The notes beneath the pieces were generated by a model, which did no database searches, was not told where the DNA came from, and worked only from the letters and a program-made list of their open reading frames with translations. Below, piece after piece: positions 57,407 to 64,000 of a stretch of DNA of 64,000 nucleotides. The position numbers were made by a program, and so were the translations under genes. Source of the DNA: Actinopolyspora lacussalsi subsp. righensis. Lineage in GTDB: Bacteria > Actinomycetota > Actinomycetes > Mycobacteriales > Pseudonocardiaceae. The stretch spans positions 62,001-126,000 of the forward strand of contig NZ_FPAT01000011.1 of the NCBI RefSeq assembly GCF_900116555.1, given 5' to 3'. The first letter of the stretch is position 1, and each line of letters begins with the position of its first letter.

Positions 57407-57850
57407 CTATTGCCGCTCGGTTGAAGCGTGCACGATGACCACCGGGCACTCGGCGTGATGGGTGCACTTGTGGCTCACCGAGCCGAGTAACGCTCCGACG
57501 AAGCCGCCGTGCCCGCGACTTCCGACCACCAGCAACTCGGCGTCTTCCGCGGTGTCGAGCAGTACTCGCGCGGAATCCCCTTGTGCGACGTGGGTACGCA
57601 CCCGGGGCGGATTAGCCCGGCGGTCCACCGCGTTGTCCACGGCGTCTTCCACGGTGACACTGGCCGCGTTCTCGAATTCCCTGGGTGGCACCGCACCACC
57701 CTCCCAGCTGTAGAACGCCGGGTATTCCCAGGCAGTGACGGCTTCGACGGTGGCGCCGGTGAGTTCGGCCTGACTGAGGGCCCAGTCCAGTGCTGCCAAT
57801 GAGGAGGCCGAGCCGTCGATGCCGACCACGATCCGGTTTTCCTGGCTCAT
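57407..57850 (-). CDS. Universal stress protein (UspA family)
   Basis: A 147-aa single-domain UspA protein. RIVVGIDGSASSLAALDWAL starts the fold, and the ATP-binding loop LLVVGSRGHGGFVGALLGSVSHKC (in pieces) with CPVVIV at the end is intact, so it probably binds ATP. The start (MSQENRIVVG) is the ATG nearest the conserved N-terminus; the frame upstream has no support. Confidence 0.9.
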   Translation of the reverse strand: MSQENRIVVGIDGSASSLAALDWALSQAELTGATVEAVTAWEYPAFYSWEGGAVPPREFENAASVTVEDAVDNAVDRRANPPRVRTHVAQGDSARVLLDTAEDAELLVVGSRGHGGFVGALLGSVSHKCTHHAECPVVIVHASTERQ

Positions 57851-58272
57851 CACGCATCGCCCATCCCCGGCGTTTGATATCGCGGCTTCGTCGTGGTGTG
57901 TGCCGCAGCGGCGTGTGCTCTCGCGTCCCTCGACTGTCCCACTCATCCGCCTTGTCCGCTCGGTTCCGCTTCTTTCCGGTGTGGTGCGGTAACCGAATTC
58001 GATACGAAAGTGTGATCTGAATCGTTCGCGGGTATGTTCATCTCACCGGCGGAAAGCCACGACTTCCGGAGTCGCGATGCCTCGATGGAGCGGAGCGAGG
58101 ATACGCCGCGTGGGCCGGTCGCGGCGATACGGCGGGAGTGCTGCCGTGCCGCGACGTCGAGCCGCGACCACGTTCGATGCGAACCGGCTCGTCGGGGATC
58201 GTCCGCGGTCGCGGAACTGATCGTGTGGCCGATCGGAATCGTTCACCGTCGCACGGTTGTTTGGAGAGCCCG
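57851..58272. other. Intergenic region between divergent genes
   Basis: This is 422 bases between the stress protein and the small helical gene. It contains no supported gene. A TATGTT box at 58033 in an AT-richer stretch (about 57990-58040) may be a promoter for the plus-strand gene. A 93-codon frame at 58034 has the basic, shadow-like composition of non-coding GC-rich DNA. Confidence 0.5.
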
Positions 58273-58593
58273 TTGCCGAAACGAACGACCAGCACGCCGT
58301 CGTGGAGCGTTATAGCCCATGACACGGACAGGCTCAACCAGGCCGTACACGAGCTCCACGCCGGACACGACACGTCGTCGGGTCAGGAGCTCAGTCACGA
58401 GCTGCTGCGTGCGGTTACGCTGATCGGGGAACGTCTCGCGACTCTGTTGGACGGATTGGCCAAGCGCCACGAGAATCCCGGCGTGCCAGAGCAACGCACC
58501 GTTCACCTCGCGCTGGACCAGGCGGCGGCCGCGGCCGAGGACCTGGGGGAGTGCGCGCGCCGTGCGGCCCGCACTCTGGAGGACGAACACTGA
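58273..58593 (+). CDS. Small helical hypothetical protein, 106 aa
   Basis: The product is soluble and almost all helical, with Ala/Leu/Glu-rich stretches (AVTLIGERLATLLDGLA and LDQAAAAAEDLGECARRAARTL). I recognise no family. A TTG start (M-PKRTTSTPSWSV) is supported by GGAGAG five bases upstream; no ATG fits. The frame upstream of the TTG looks non-coding. A long opposite-strand open frame is a shadow. Confidence 0.55.
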   Translation: MPKRTTSTPSWSVIAHDTDRLNQAVHELHAGHDTSSGQELSHELLRAVTLIGERLATLLDGLAKRHENPGVPEQRTVHLALDQAAAAAEDLGECARRAARTLEDEH

Positions 58594-58901
58594 CCGGGTC
58601 GATCTCCACGCCGTTCCGACGTACCGTACATTACCGAGTGTGTCGGAGTCGTGCCGCGAAGCACGTGCGTGCCGGGCGGAAGCTCCGGTCGAGCAACTCG
58701 AAAACGGCTCGTTCCAGGGTTTCGTGGCTTCGCGGCGAAGTCGTCCCGCTCATCGGTGGCAGCTCGGCTCCACGCGCGGGCGCGGTGCTTTCGAACCAGG
58801 ACGTCTCCCCGGTGAGCCTGTGTGCCTCGGCTCCGACAGCAGGTTAGTCTTCCCGGCGTCCGGTTCGCGCGACGTCGCCCCAATCGAGCAACGGAGTCAG
58901 C
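58594..58901. other. Intergenic region before the Rieske gene
   Basis: This is 308 bases with no supported gene. A small 6-base hairpin (CTTCGC and GCGAAG) and a TAGTCT box at 58845, about 50 bases before the next start, are the only features seen. The latter could be a -10 element, without a clear -35. Confidence 0.4.
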
Positions 58902-59921
58902 ATGTTCGGCTTCTCGAACGGGAATTCGGTACGCAACGCACTGCCACTTCGCAGGTTGCGGGTCTCCGACTGGGCTCGGCAGGAGGGAACATGGCGCGAG
59001 GCCCGCCCTTCGCTGATCGCGGCCGCCCTCAAACGCGCCCAGGCACGTCCGTCCGGTAACTGGTTCGTGCTGGCGGGTAGCGCACAGATCGACCGGCGCA
59101 GTCCCTTCGCCCGTACCGTGGCCGGCACCGAGGTGGTCGCGTGGCGTACCGAGGACGGCGCGCTGCGCGCGGGCCCGGGGGCCTGCCCGCATCTGGGAGC
59201 GCCGCTCGGGCAGGCAGCGGTGGACTGCGGACAGTTGGTCTGTCGTTGGCACGGGCTCAGACTGGACGAACGGGGTGGTCCGTGGTGGACGCCGTTCCCC
59301 ACTTATGACGACGGTGTACTGGCCTGGGTGCGCCTGGACGACTCCGGTGGGGAACAGCCGCTGGAGCGTCCGGTGGTGCCACGCCGCCCACCACTGCGGG
59401 ACAGCATCTCCGAAGTGGCCACCGCGACCGGTGTCTGCGAACCCGACGACGTGGTGGCCAATCGGCTGGATCCCTGGCACGGCTCGTGGTTCCATCCCTA
59501 CTCGTTCGCCAACCTCAGCGTGCGGCGCGCCCCGGACTTCGAGAGCAGTGAGCAGGAGGACTTCTTCGAGGTGCTCGTCTCGTTCCGGCTGTCCCGCGGG
59601 ATCGGGGTGCCGGTAACCGCCACTTTCCACTGCCCGGACCCGCGTACCGTGGTGATGCGCATCGTTGAGGGGGAGGGGACCGGTAGCGTGGTGGAAACCC
59701 ACGCCACACCGCTGGAAGCCGGTCCCGACGGCGGGCCGCGCACCGCCGTCATCGAGGCCACTGTCGCCTACTCCCGACGTCCCGGGTTCCGGATGGCGCT
59801 GCCCGCGGCAGGCTTGCTGCGCCCGTTGATGCGACGGGTGGCACTGCGGTTGTGGGCCGACGACCTCGCCTACGCCGAACGGCGCTACGAACTGCGCAGC
59901 ACCGGGCGGTTTCCCGACTGA
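58902..59921 (+). CDS. Rieske [2Fe-2S] protein with DUF5914-type C-terminal domain
   Basis: A 339-aa protein. The Rieske ligands are Cys-X-His (ACPHLGAPLGQAA) and Cys-X2-His (VCRWHGLRLDE). The later part (WHGSWFHPYSFANLSVRRAPDF) resembles the DUF5914 domain found with Rieske proteins in carotenoid loci of actinomycetes. It may pass electrons to or act as a ring oxygenase on a carotenoid; this is inferred from its position beside crtU. CGGAG lies six bases before the ATG. It is convergent with crtU. Confidence 0.83.
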   Translation: MFGFSNGNSVRNALPLRRLRVSDWARQEGTWREARPSLIAAALKRAQARPSGNWFVLAGSAQIDRRSPFARTVAGTEVVAWRTEDGALRAGPGACPHLGAPLGQAAVDCGQLVCRWHGLRLDERGGPWWTPFPTYDDGVLAWVRLDDSGGEQPLERPVVPRRPPLRDSISEVATATGVCEPDDVVANRLDPWHGSWFHPYSFANLSVRRAPDFESSEQEDFFEVLVSFRLSRGIGVPVTATFHCPDPRTVVMRIVEGEGTGSVVETHATPLEAGPDGGPRTAVIEATVAYSRRPGFRMALPAAGLLRPLMRRVALRLWADDLAYAERRYELRSTGRFPD

Positions 59922-59990
59922 GTGCGCCGGGAGCCGCACTGCTCCCGGCCGTCGCAGGTGTGTACGCCTCGTGGTCCACCGACTCGAGCT

Positions 59991-61589
59991 TCAGCGTCCC
60001 AGGTCGCGCAACAGGGCGAATCGGCCACGGTCGGGAACGCTCCACAGGGTGTGCCCCCGCACACCCCACCCGCGCAGCAGCTCGTTCGCGGCTCGCATCC
60101 CGGTTGTGGCGGCGCGTTCCATCAGGGCGACCGGTAGGTCGACACGCACCAGGTCTCCTGCCAGCATCAGCGCCGGATCGGGCGTTCGCACGCCGGGACG
60201 CTCCGCGAAACCACCGGGCGGGAACAGTGGGCAGTCGGCTCGCAGTTCGTGACGCTCGTCCACGATGCCCGCTACTCCGGTTTCCGGATATATCCTGGCC
60301 AGTTCCGACAGCATCCGCGATCGCATGCTGTCGAGGGATGGTTCACCCGGTAGCGCGTAACCGTGCAGCTCGAGCACGGAACCCCCGCGACCTCCCGCCC
60401 AACGGGCCGCTTCGTGCTCGTAGCGTTCCAACACGCTGATGTTGTCCAGCGGCCCGTAGCCACTCGTTCCGAGGAACCCGGGTCTGTCCCGGCGAACCGG
60501 TCGGTCCAACCACAGCCGGGAGACCAGAAACGGCGGTGCCTCGCGCAACTCCGCTATCCGTGTTCGCCACCGTGACGTCCCCAGGTCGGGTGAGTTGCCG
60601 ACGATGTTCCGCAGCCCAGCGGTGTCGGTGGCCAGCACCACCGCGTCGAATTCCGGAATACCGGCTTCTCGTGCTCCCGCGGACTCCGAACGTACCGCGA
60701 AGCGTCGGTCGGATCCCCGTTCCAAGGCCCTGACCGGGGTGTCGGTGAGCAGGGTTACACCGTGTTCGACCAGGTATTCAGCCAGCGGATTCCACAACGC
60801 TTCCGGGAACGAGTTCGCCGCCACGTCGAACAGCAGTCCCTCGCTGGAGCCGAGGAAATAGATGTGAAACATCGTCGCCAGTTCGGCGGCGGACAGCTCG
60901 GTGGGAGCGGCGAAGAAGCTGCGGGAGAACACCTCGAACGCCAGATGTTTGGCAGCCGCGGGAAAGCGTATTCGATTGAGCAGCGTGTCCGCGTCGAGAT
61001 GGTCCAGACGCTCGTAGATCTCCGGGACAGACACCTGTGCCAGTGGCAACGCGGCACGGGTTCCGAGTCGTGGGAGGTCACGCCAGTTGAACGTGGGACT
61101 TCGCGCGACGAACGCGAAGGCATTCCACGGTGGAGTACGGGGCAGCCCGGCGAAGGTGTCCCGATATCCGGCACTGTGCAGCAGCGGATAGTCCGGAAGC
61201 GCGGTCAGTCCCGAAAGGTCCGGATCGGCACGCCGCAGAAGTGCGCGAAGGTTGTAGTACTGCCGGAAGAACGCGTGGAACCCACGATTCATACCGACGT
61301 CCGAGCCGTCGGCGAGCGTGGTCCGCCAACCACCGACACGTCCGCCCAACCGATCCTGTGCTTCCAGCACGGTGACCCCGACGCCGCGCTCGGCCAGACA
61401 GGTGGCCGTCGCGAGTCCCGCGATGCCACCGCCGATCACCGCTACCCGGGGGACACGCGCGAGATGACTCGTGTCCGGCGTGCCGTCGTGTGGGGGATGC
61501 GGCACCGCCCTGCGGTCCACCCCGGGAGGCCCGTGCCCACCGTGCCCGTTGTCACCGGCCGATCGGTAAGTCGGGAAACCGCGCCTCAT
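59991..61589 (-). CDS. crtU: Carotene desaturase/methyltransferase-like FAD enzyme
   Basis: About 532 residues. A basic, Gly/His/Pro-rich leader of some 45 residues precedes the FAD-binding motif VAVIGGGIAGLATATCLAERG. GMNRGFHAFFRQYYNLRALL and the C-terminal LMLAGDLVRVDLPVALMERAATTG fit CrtU, which turns beta-ionone rings into aromatic rings in isorenieratene-type carotenoids. It starts on the ATGA shared with the methyltransferase upstream. The lycopene cyclase that would supply its substrate is not in the window. Confidence 0.85.
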   Translation of the reverse strand: MRRGFPTYRSAGDNGHGGHGPPGVDRRAVPHPPHDGTPDTSHLARVPRVAVIGGGIAGLATATCLAERGVGVTVLEAQDRLGGRVGGWRTTLADGSDVGMNRGFHAFFRQYYNLRALLRRADPDLSGLTALPDYPLLHSAGYRDTFAGLPRTPPWNAFAFVARSPTFNWRDLPRLGTRAALPLAQVSVPEIYERLDHLDADTLLNRIRFPAAAKHLAFEVFSRSFFAAPTELSAAELATMFHIYFLGSSEGLLFDVAANSFPEALWNPLAEYLVEHGVTLLTDTPVRALERGSDRRFAVRSESAGAREAGIPEFDAVVLATDTAGLRNIVGNSPDLGTSRWRTRIAELREAPPFLVSRLWLDRPVRRDRPGFLGTSGYGPLDNISVLERYEHEAARWAGGRGGSVLELHGYALPGEPSLDSMRSRMLSELARIYPETGVAGIVDERHELRADCPLFPPGGFAERPGVRTPDPALMLAGDLVRVDLPVALMERAATTGMRAANELLRGWGVRGHTLWSVPDRGRFALLRDLGR

Positions 61590-62305
61590 GCTTCCGCCGT
61601 CTCGGGTCGCTTTCCGGTCAGTGTGTGCACGATGCCGCGCTGCCATCCCGACATCGAGCCGAGACGTACTCCGACGAGGCCGTTCCGACGCATCCGCGCG
61701 GCGAGCTGTTCGGTCGAGTCGAACCGCAGCACGCTGCGCCACAGGTAAGGGTGAATCCCCGAGCCCCGCGTACTCAGTTCACCGGCGGGAATGATCACAC
61801 TCCAGCACACCGCCGACCAGACGAGCCGGGAGACGGGGCGGTTCCGCACGGAGAACTCGTACAGGGCCAGGCGAGCGCCGGGTGCGAGCAACTCGCGAAG
61901 CACGCGCAGTCCGGCATCGGGGTCGGAGAGGTTGCGGAGCAGATAAGCCGCCATGATCCCGTCGAACGGTCCGCGCACCCCCGCTTCTTCGAGGCCGTCC
62001 AACGGTGCGTGAACGAACTCCACTTTGTCCCGCCAGGACTTACGTTCGGCCTGTGCCAGCATGTTCGCGGAAGCGTCCGTGGCCACGATGCGCGCGTGCG
62101 GCGCGATTCGGAGCAGCGCCGCGGTGGACGCGCCGGTACCGCAACCCGCATCCAGCAACCGCAGTCCGCGGCCACTGTCGGGCAGGTGCAACCGACGTGC
62201 CGATCGCCGCAGCGCGCGATGGTATCCGGGGTTGATTCCGACCAGCCGGTCGTACTGTCGAGCGCTCTGCTCGAAACCATCCACGACGGGGTACCGGGAA
62301 GACAT
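61586..62305 (-). CDS. crtT: Methyltransferase of the carotenoid cluster (CrtT-like)
   Basis: A 239-aa class I SAM methyltransferase. LLDAGCGTGASTAALL is the SAM motif, VATDASANMLAQAERK follows, and GIMAAYLLRNLSDPDAGLRVL fits UbiE/COQ5-type enzymes. In Streptomyces griseus a methyltransferase gene crtT lies directly next to crtU, and the same pair is seen here, overlapping by four bases. Its reaction is not established; the name rests on gene order. Confidence 0.82.
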   Translation of the reverse strand: MSSRYPVVDGFEQSARQYDRLVGINPGYHRALRRSARRLHLPDSGRGLRLLDAGCGTGASTAALLRIAPHARIVATDASANMLAQAERKSWRDKVEFVHAPLDGLEEAGVRGPFDGIMAAYLLRNLSDPDAGLRVLRELLAPGARLALYEFSVRNRPVSRLVWSAVCWSVIIPAGELSTRGSGIHPYLWRSVLRFDSTEQLAARMRRNGLVGVRLGSMSGWQRGIVHTLTGKRPETAEA

Positions 62306-62494
62306 CAGCAGTCCTTACCTGGAACTCGTAGCAGAACCATCGCGTGTGTGGTCGGGTGTGGGCACTCGACTCGGCGACCTGCCGCGGTTGACCGGCTCTC
62401 GCGTAACCGTGCGAGCGGTCCGGTCTCGCTAGGTATCCCGATCACTTCGGGCCGATTCGCCCGCCGTGCCGAACAGCGGTCGCGGTCGACGAAC

Positions 62495-63088
62495 TCACGC
62501 CGTCCCCTTCGGCTCCGAGCCTGCTTCCACCGTGTTCGAGGAATCCTCGAACACGGTGTTCAGCAGCGGAACCTGTTCGACCGCCCAAGGGCTGATCGCC
62601 CACGGGGTTCGTGTCGCCAGCAGCACGAAGTCCTCCCAGCCCACCCGTTTCCAGTCCGCGATCTCGGACGGGTCCGGCGCGGGTGGTTCGTCTGTGACGA
62701 CCGTGTACACCGGGCACCACTCGTTTTCCACCACCCCCGTGACGTCGACGGCCCGGTAACGAAAGTTCGCCAACCGCAGCCGTGGCGTCCCGATCTCGAA
62801 CCCGAGCTCCTCCCGCACCCTGCGTCGCACCGCGGCATCCATCGGTTCACCGGGCGCCGGATGCCCACAGCACGAGTTGGTCCAAACACCGGGCCAAGTT
62901 CGTTTCTGAAGCGCACGACGGGTAACCAGCAGTTCTCCCGCGGCGTCGAAGACATAGCAGGAAAAGGCCAGATGCAGGGGAGTGTCACCGTGGTGCACTT
63001 CGGATTTCGGTGCCGTACCCACCTGCTCACCCGAGTCGTCGAGCAGAACCACGAATTCCCCGTCGGAAGCGGGGGAGCTCGAGTCCAT
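62495..63088 (-). CDS. idi: Isopentenyl-diphosphate delta-isomerase, type 1
   Basis: A 197-aa Nudix-fold isomerase interconverting IPP and DMAPP. TWPGVWTNSCCGHPAPGE holds the catalytic Cys, RRRVREELGFEIG is the modified Nudix box, and VVENEWCPVYTVVTDE carries the catalytic Glu. It starts three bases after the end of crtB, so it is cotranscribed with it, raising C5 supply for carotenoids. The last codons lie within a 31-base palindrome. A 189-base gap follows before crtT. Confidence 0.93.
   Translation of the reverse strand: MDSSSPASDGEFVVLLDDSGEQVGTAPKSEVHHGDTPLHLAFSCYVFDAAGELLVTRRALQKRTWPGVWTNSCCGHPAPGEPMDAAVRRRVREELGFEIGTPRLRLANFRYRAVDVTGVVENEWCPVYTVVTDEPPAPDPSEIADWKRVGWEDFVLLATRTPWAISPWAVEQVPLLNTVFEDSSNTVEAGSEPKGTA
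62528..62558. repeat. Perfect 31-base palindrome inside the 3' end of idi
   Basis: The arms CACCGTGTTCGAGGA and TCCTCGAACACGGTG are exact complements around one central A. It codes for the repeated Asn-Thr-Val parts of the Idi tail, beyond the conserved enzyme fold. It could fold as a very stable RNA hairpin near the transcript end or bind a dimeric protein. Confidence 0.8.
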
Positions 63089-63091
63089 CGG

Positions 63092-64000
63092 TTACCTACC
63101 ACCCAACATAGAACTGGACGACACCTGAGCGAGACTATCCGTCAACCGTGCCCGAATCCGGGCAGTGACTACGGGAACAGTGCCACGCAGTGCCACACCG
63201 AATCCGCGTGACCGCGACACCGAGACACGATTGGCGAACACGTCGTACCCCGATTCCACTATCCGATCCAGTATCTCACCGTAGAGCGTGTAGGCCGTGG
63301 CGATACACGGACGTGAGATCGGATCCAACATCTCGATCCCTTCGGCGGCATACCGGTAGATCGCTCTGGTACGGGCGATCTGGTCGGCGAGTGCGCTGCG
63401 AACCCTTCGATCCGCTCTCCCCGTCTCCAGGCAGTGCCGCAGTCTCGGCTCGTCGACGCCGAAAGCGATCAGCTCGTCAGCGGGCAGGTACACGCGCCCC
63501 TTGCGCAGATCCTCACCGACATCGCGCAGGAAGTTGGTGAGCTGGAACGCGTTTCCCAGCGCCGCCGCGTAAGGAGCCGCTTCCTCCGGCGGGCACCGGG
63601 TACCCAGCACGGGGAGCACCTGTAAACCGATGACTTCGGCCGAGCCGTGGACGTACTCGTCCAGTTCCGCGCGGTTCCGGTACCCGGCGACGGTCAGATC
63701 CTGCCGCATCGAGGCCATGAAGGAGTTGAAGCGCCGCTGTTCGATCCCGTAGCGGTTAGCGGTGTCCACCACCGCCCTCACCACCGCGAGCTCACTTCGC
63801 TCACCCGCGAATCCCCGGTCCAGCTCCGTCCACAGATCGTCGATCCGGGCATGCCGGGTCCGTTGCTCGAGGGGCCCTCGTGGCTCGTCGACGATGTCGT
63901 CGACTTCCCGCGCCAAACCGTACAACGCGTGTATCGCCGGACGGCGTGACGGCGGCAACAGTCGTGTGGCCAGGAAGTAGGTACGTCCGTGTCTCGCGTT
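63092..64000 (-). CDS. crtB: Phytoene synthase (5' end cut off by window)
   Basis: About 303 codons are visible and the frame stays open to the right edge, so the N-terminus is missing. HGRTYFLATRLLPPSRRPAIHALYG is readable at the edge (in pieces). The first Asp motif is DDIVDE (REVDDIVDEPRG) and the second DVGED (NFLRDVGEDLRKGRVYLP). It condenses two geranylgeranyl diphosphates to phytoene. It differs from both halves of the hopanoid fusion in carrying the phytoene-type NFLRDVGED motif. idi follows after three bases. Confidence 0.93.
   Translation of the reverse strand, partial: NARHGRTYFLATRLLPPSRRPAIHALYGLAREVDDIVDEPRGPLEQRTRHARIDDLWTELDRGFAGERSELAVVRAVVDTANRYGIEQRRFNSFMASMRQDLTVAGYRNRAELDEYVHGSAEVIGLQVLPVLGTRCPPEEAAPYAAALGNAFQLTNFLRDVGEDLRKGRVYLPADELIAFGVDEPRLRHCLETGRADRRVRSALADQIARTRAIYRYAAEGIEMLDPISRPCIATAYTLYGEILDRIVESGYDVFANRVSVSRSRGFGVALRGTVPVVTARIRARLTDSLAQVSSSSMLGGR

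Noticed and set aside
58034-58315. 93-codon plus-strand frame
   Set aside because: It is Arg/Cys-rich with no ribosome binding site and resembles non-coding GC-rich sequence.
58503-59939. 478-codon minus-strand frame opposite the Rieske gene
   Set aside because: The Rieske ligands and a good ribosome binding site are on the plus strand.

Overview
The window is 64 kb of high-GC DNA that reads as a chromosome segment of a Gram-positive actinomycete. Supporting signs are the GC-rich third codon positions, frequent GTG and TTG starts behind GGAGG-type ribosome binding sites, a PDWY-type actinobacterial cytochrome b, protocatechuate genes arranged as in actinomycetes with a fused pcaL, and hopanoid and carotenoid gene clusters. 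A Pseudonocardiales/Actinopolyspora-like lineage is a guess from overall flavour, not something the sequence proves. No rRNA, tRNA, CRISPR array, transposase or prophage was seen.

Layout, left to right. (1) 1-7 kb: the 5' part of aconitase (3' end cut off by the window), a tiny ORF, a zinc-dependent formaldehyde-dehydrogenase-type enzyme, a 127-aa unknown protein, a DUF574-type SAM methyltransferase with no ordinary start codon, and an EamA transporter. (2) 7.2-14.4 kb, minus strand: a five-gene nitrate/nitrite assimilation operon (molybdopterin nitrate reductase, FAD/[2Fe-2S] electron carrier, NirB, NirD, CbiX-type chelatase) in which every junction is a 4-base stop/start overlap. (3) 14.6-21.6 kb: a sirtuin, a frameshifted secreted NlpC/P60 hydrolase, a MarR-type regulator divergent from a quinone reductase/ring-cleaving dioxygenase/esterase set resembling the Bacillus Mhq quinone-detoxification regulon, then a sulfotransferase facing away from an APS kinase (CysC). 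(4) 21.7-29.3 kb, plus strand: a complete protocatechuate to 3-oxoadipate to succinyl-CoA operon, pcaIJFHGBLR, with a promoter and a palindrome over its -10 box. (5) 29.4-38.7 kb: an ABC exporter, Tex, transketolase and several membrane proteins.

(6) 38.8-46.7 kb, plus strand: a hopanoid operon (fused HpnC-HpnD, HpnE, polyprenyl diphosphate synthase, squalene-hopene cyclase, HpnG, HpnH). The first four enzymes take isoprenoid diphosphates to hopene; HpnH and HpnG then start the adenosyl/ribosyl side chain of extended hopanoids. (7) 46.9-58.6 kb: membrane proteins, an SDR, a DMT transporter coupled to a glycosyltransferase/wax-ester-synthase fusion protein, ferredoxin, a DeoR regulator, an O-methyltransferase, an orphan qcrB, and stress-type small proteins. 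(8) 58.9-64 kb: a carotenoid locus (crtB, idi, crtT-like methyltransferase and crtU on the minus strand, with a convergent Rieske protein), cut by the right edge. Hopanoids and carotenoids both draw on the same C5 units, so the right third of the window is a membrane-isoprenoid region.

The items most worth a second look are the glycosyltransferase-acyltransferase fusion, the HpnC-HpnD fusion, the methyltransferase with a probable ATC start, the one-base frameshift in the NlpC gene, and a 31-base perfect palindrome inside the end of idi.
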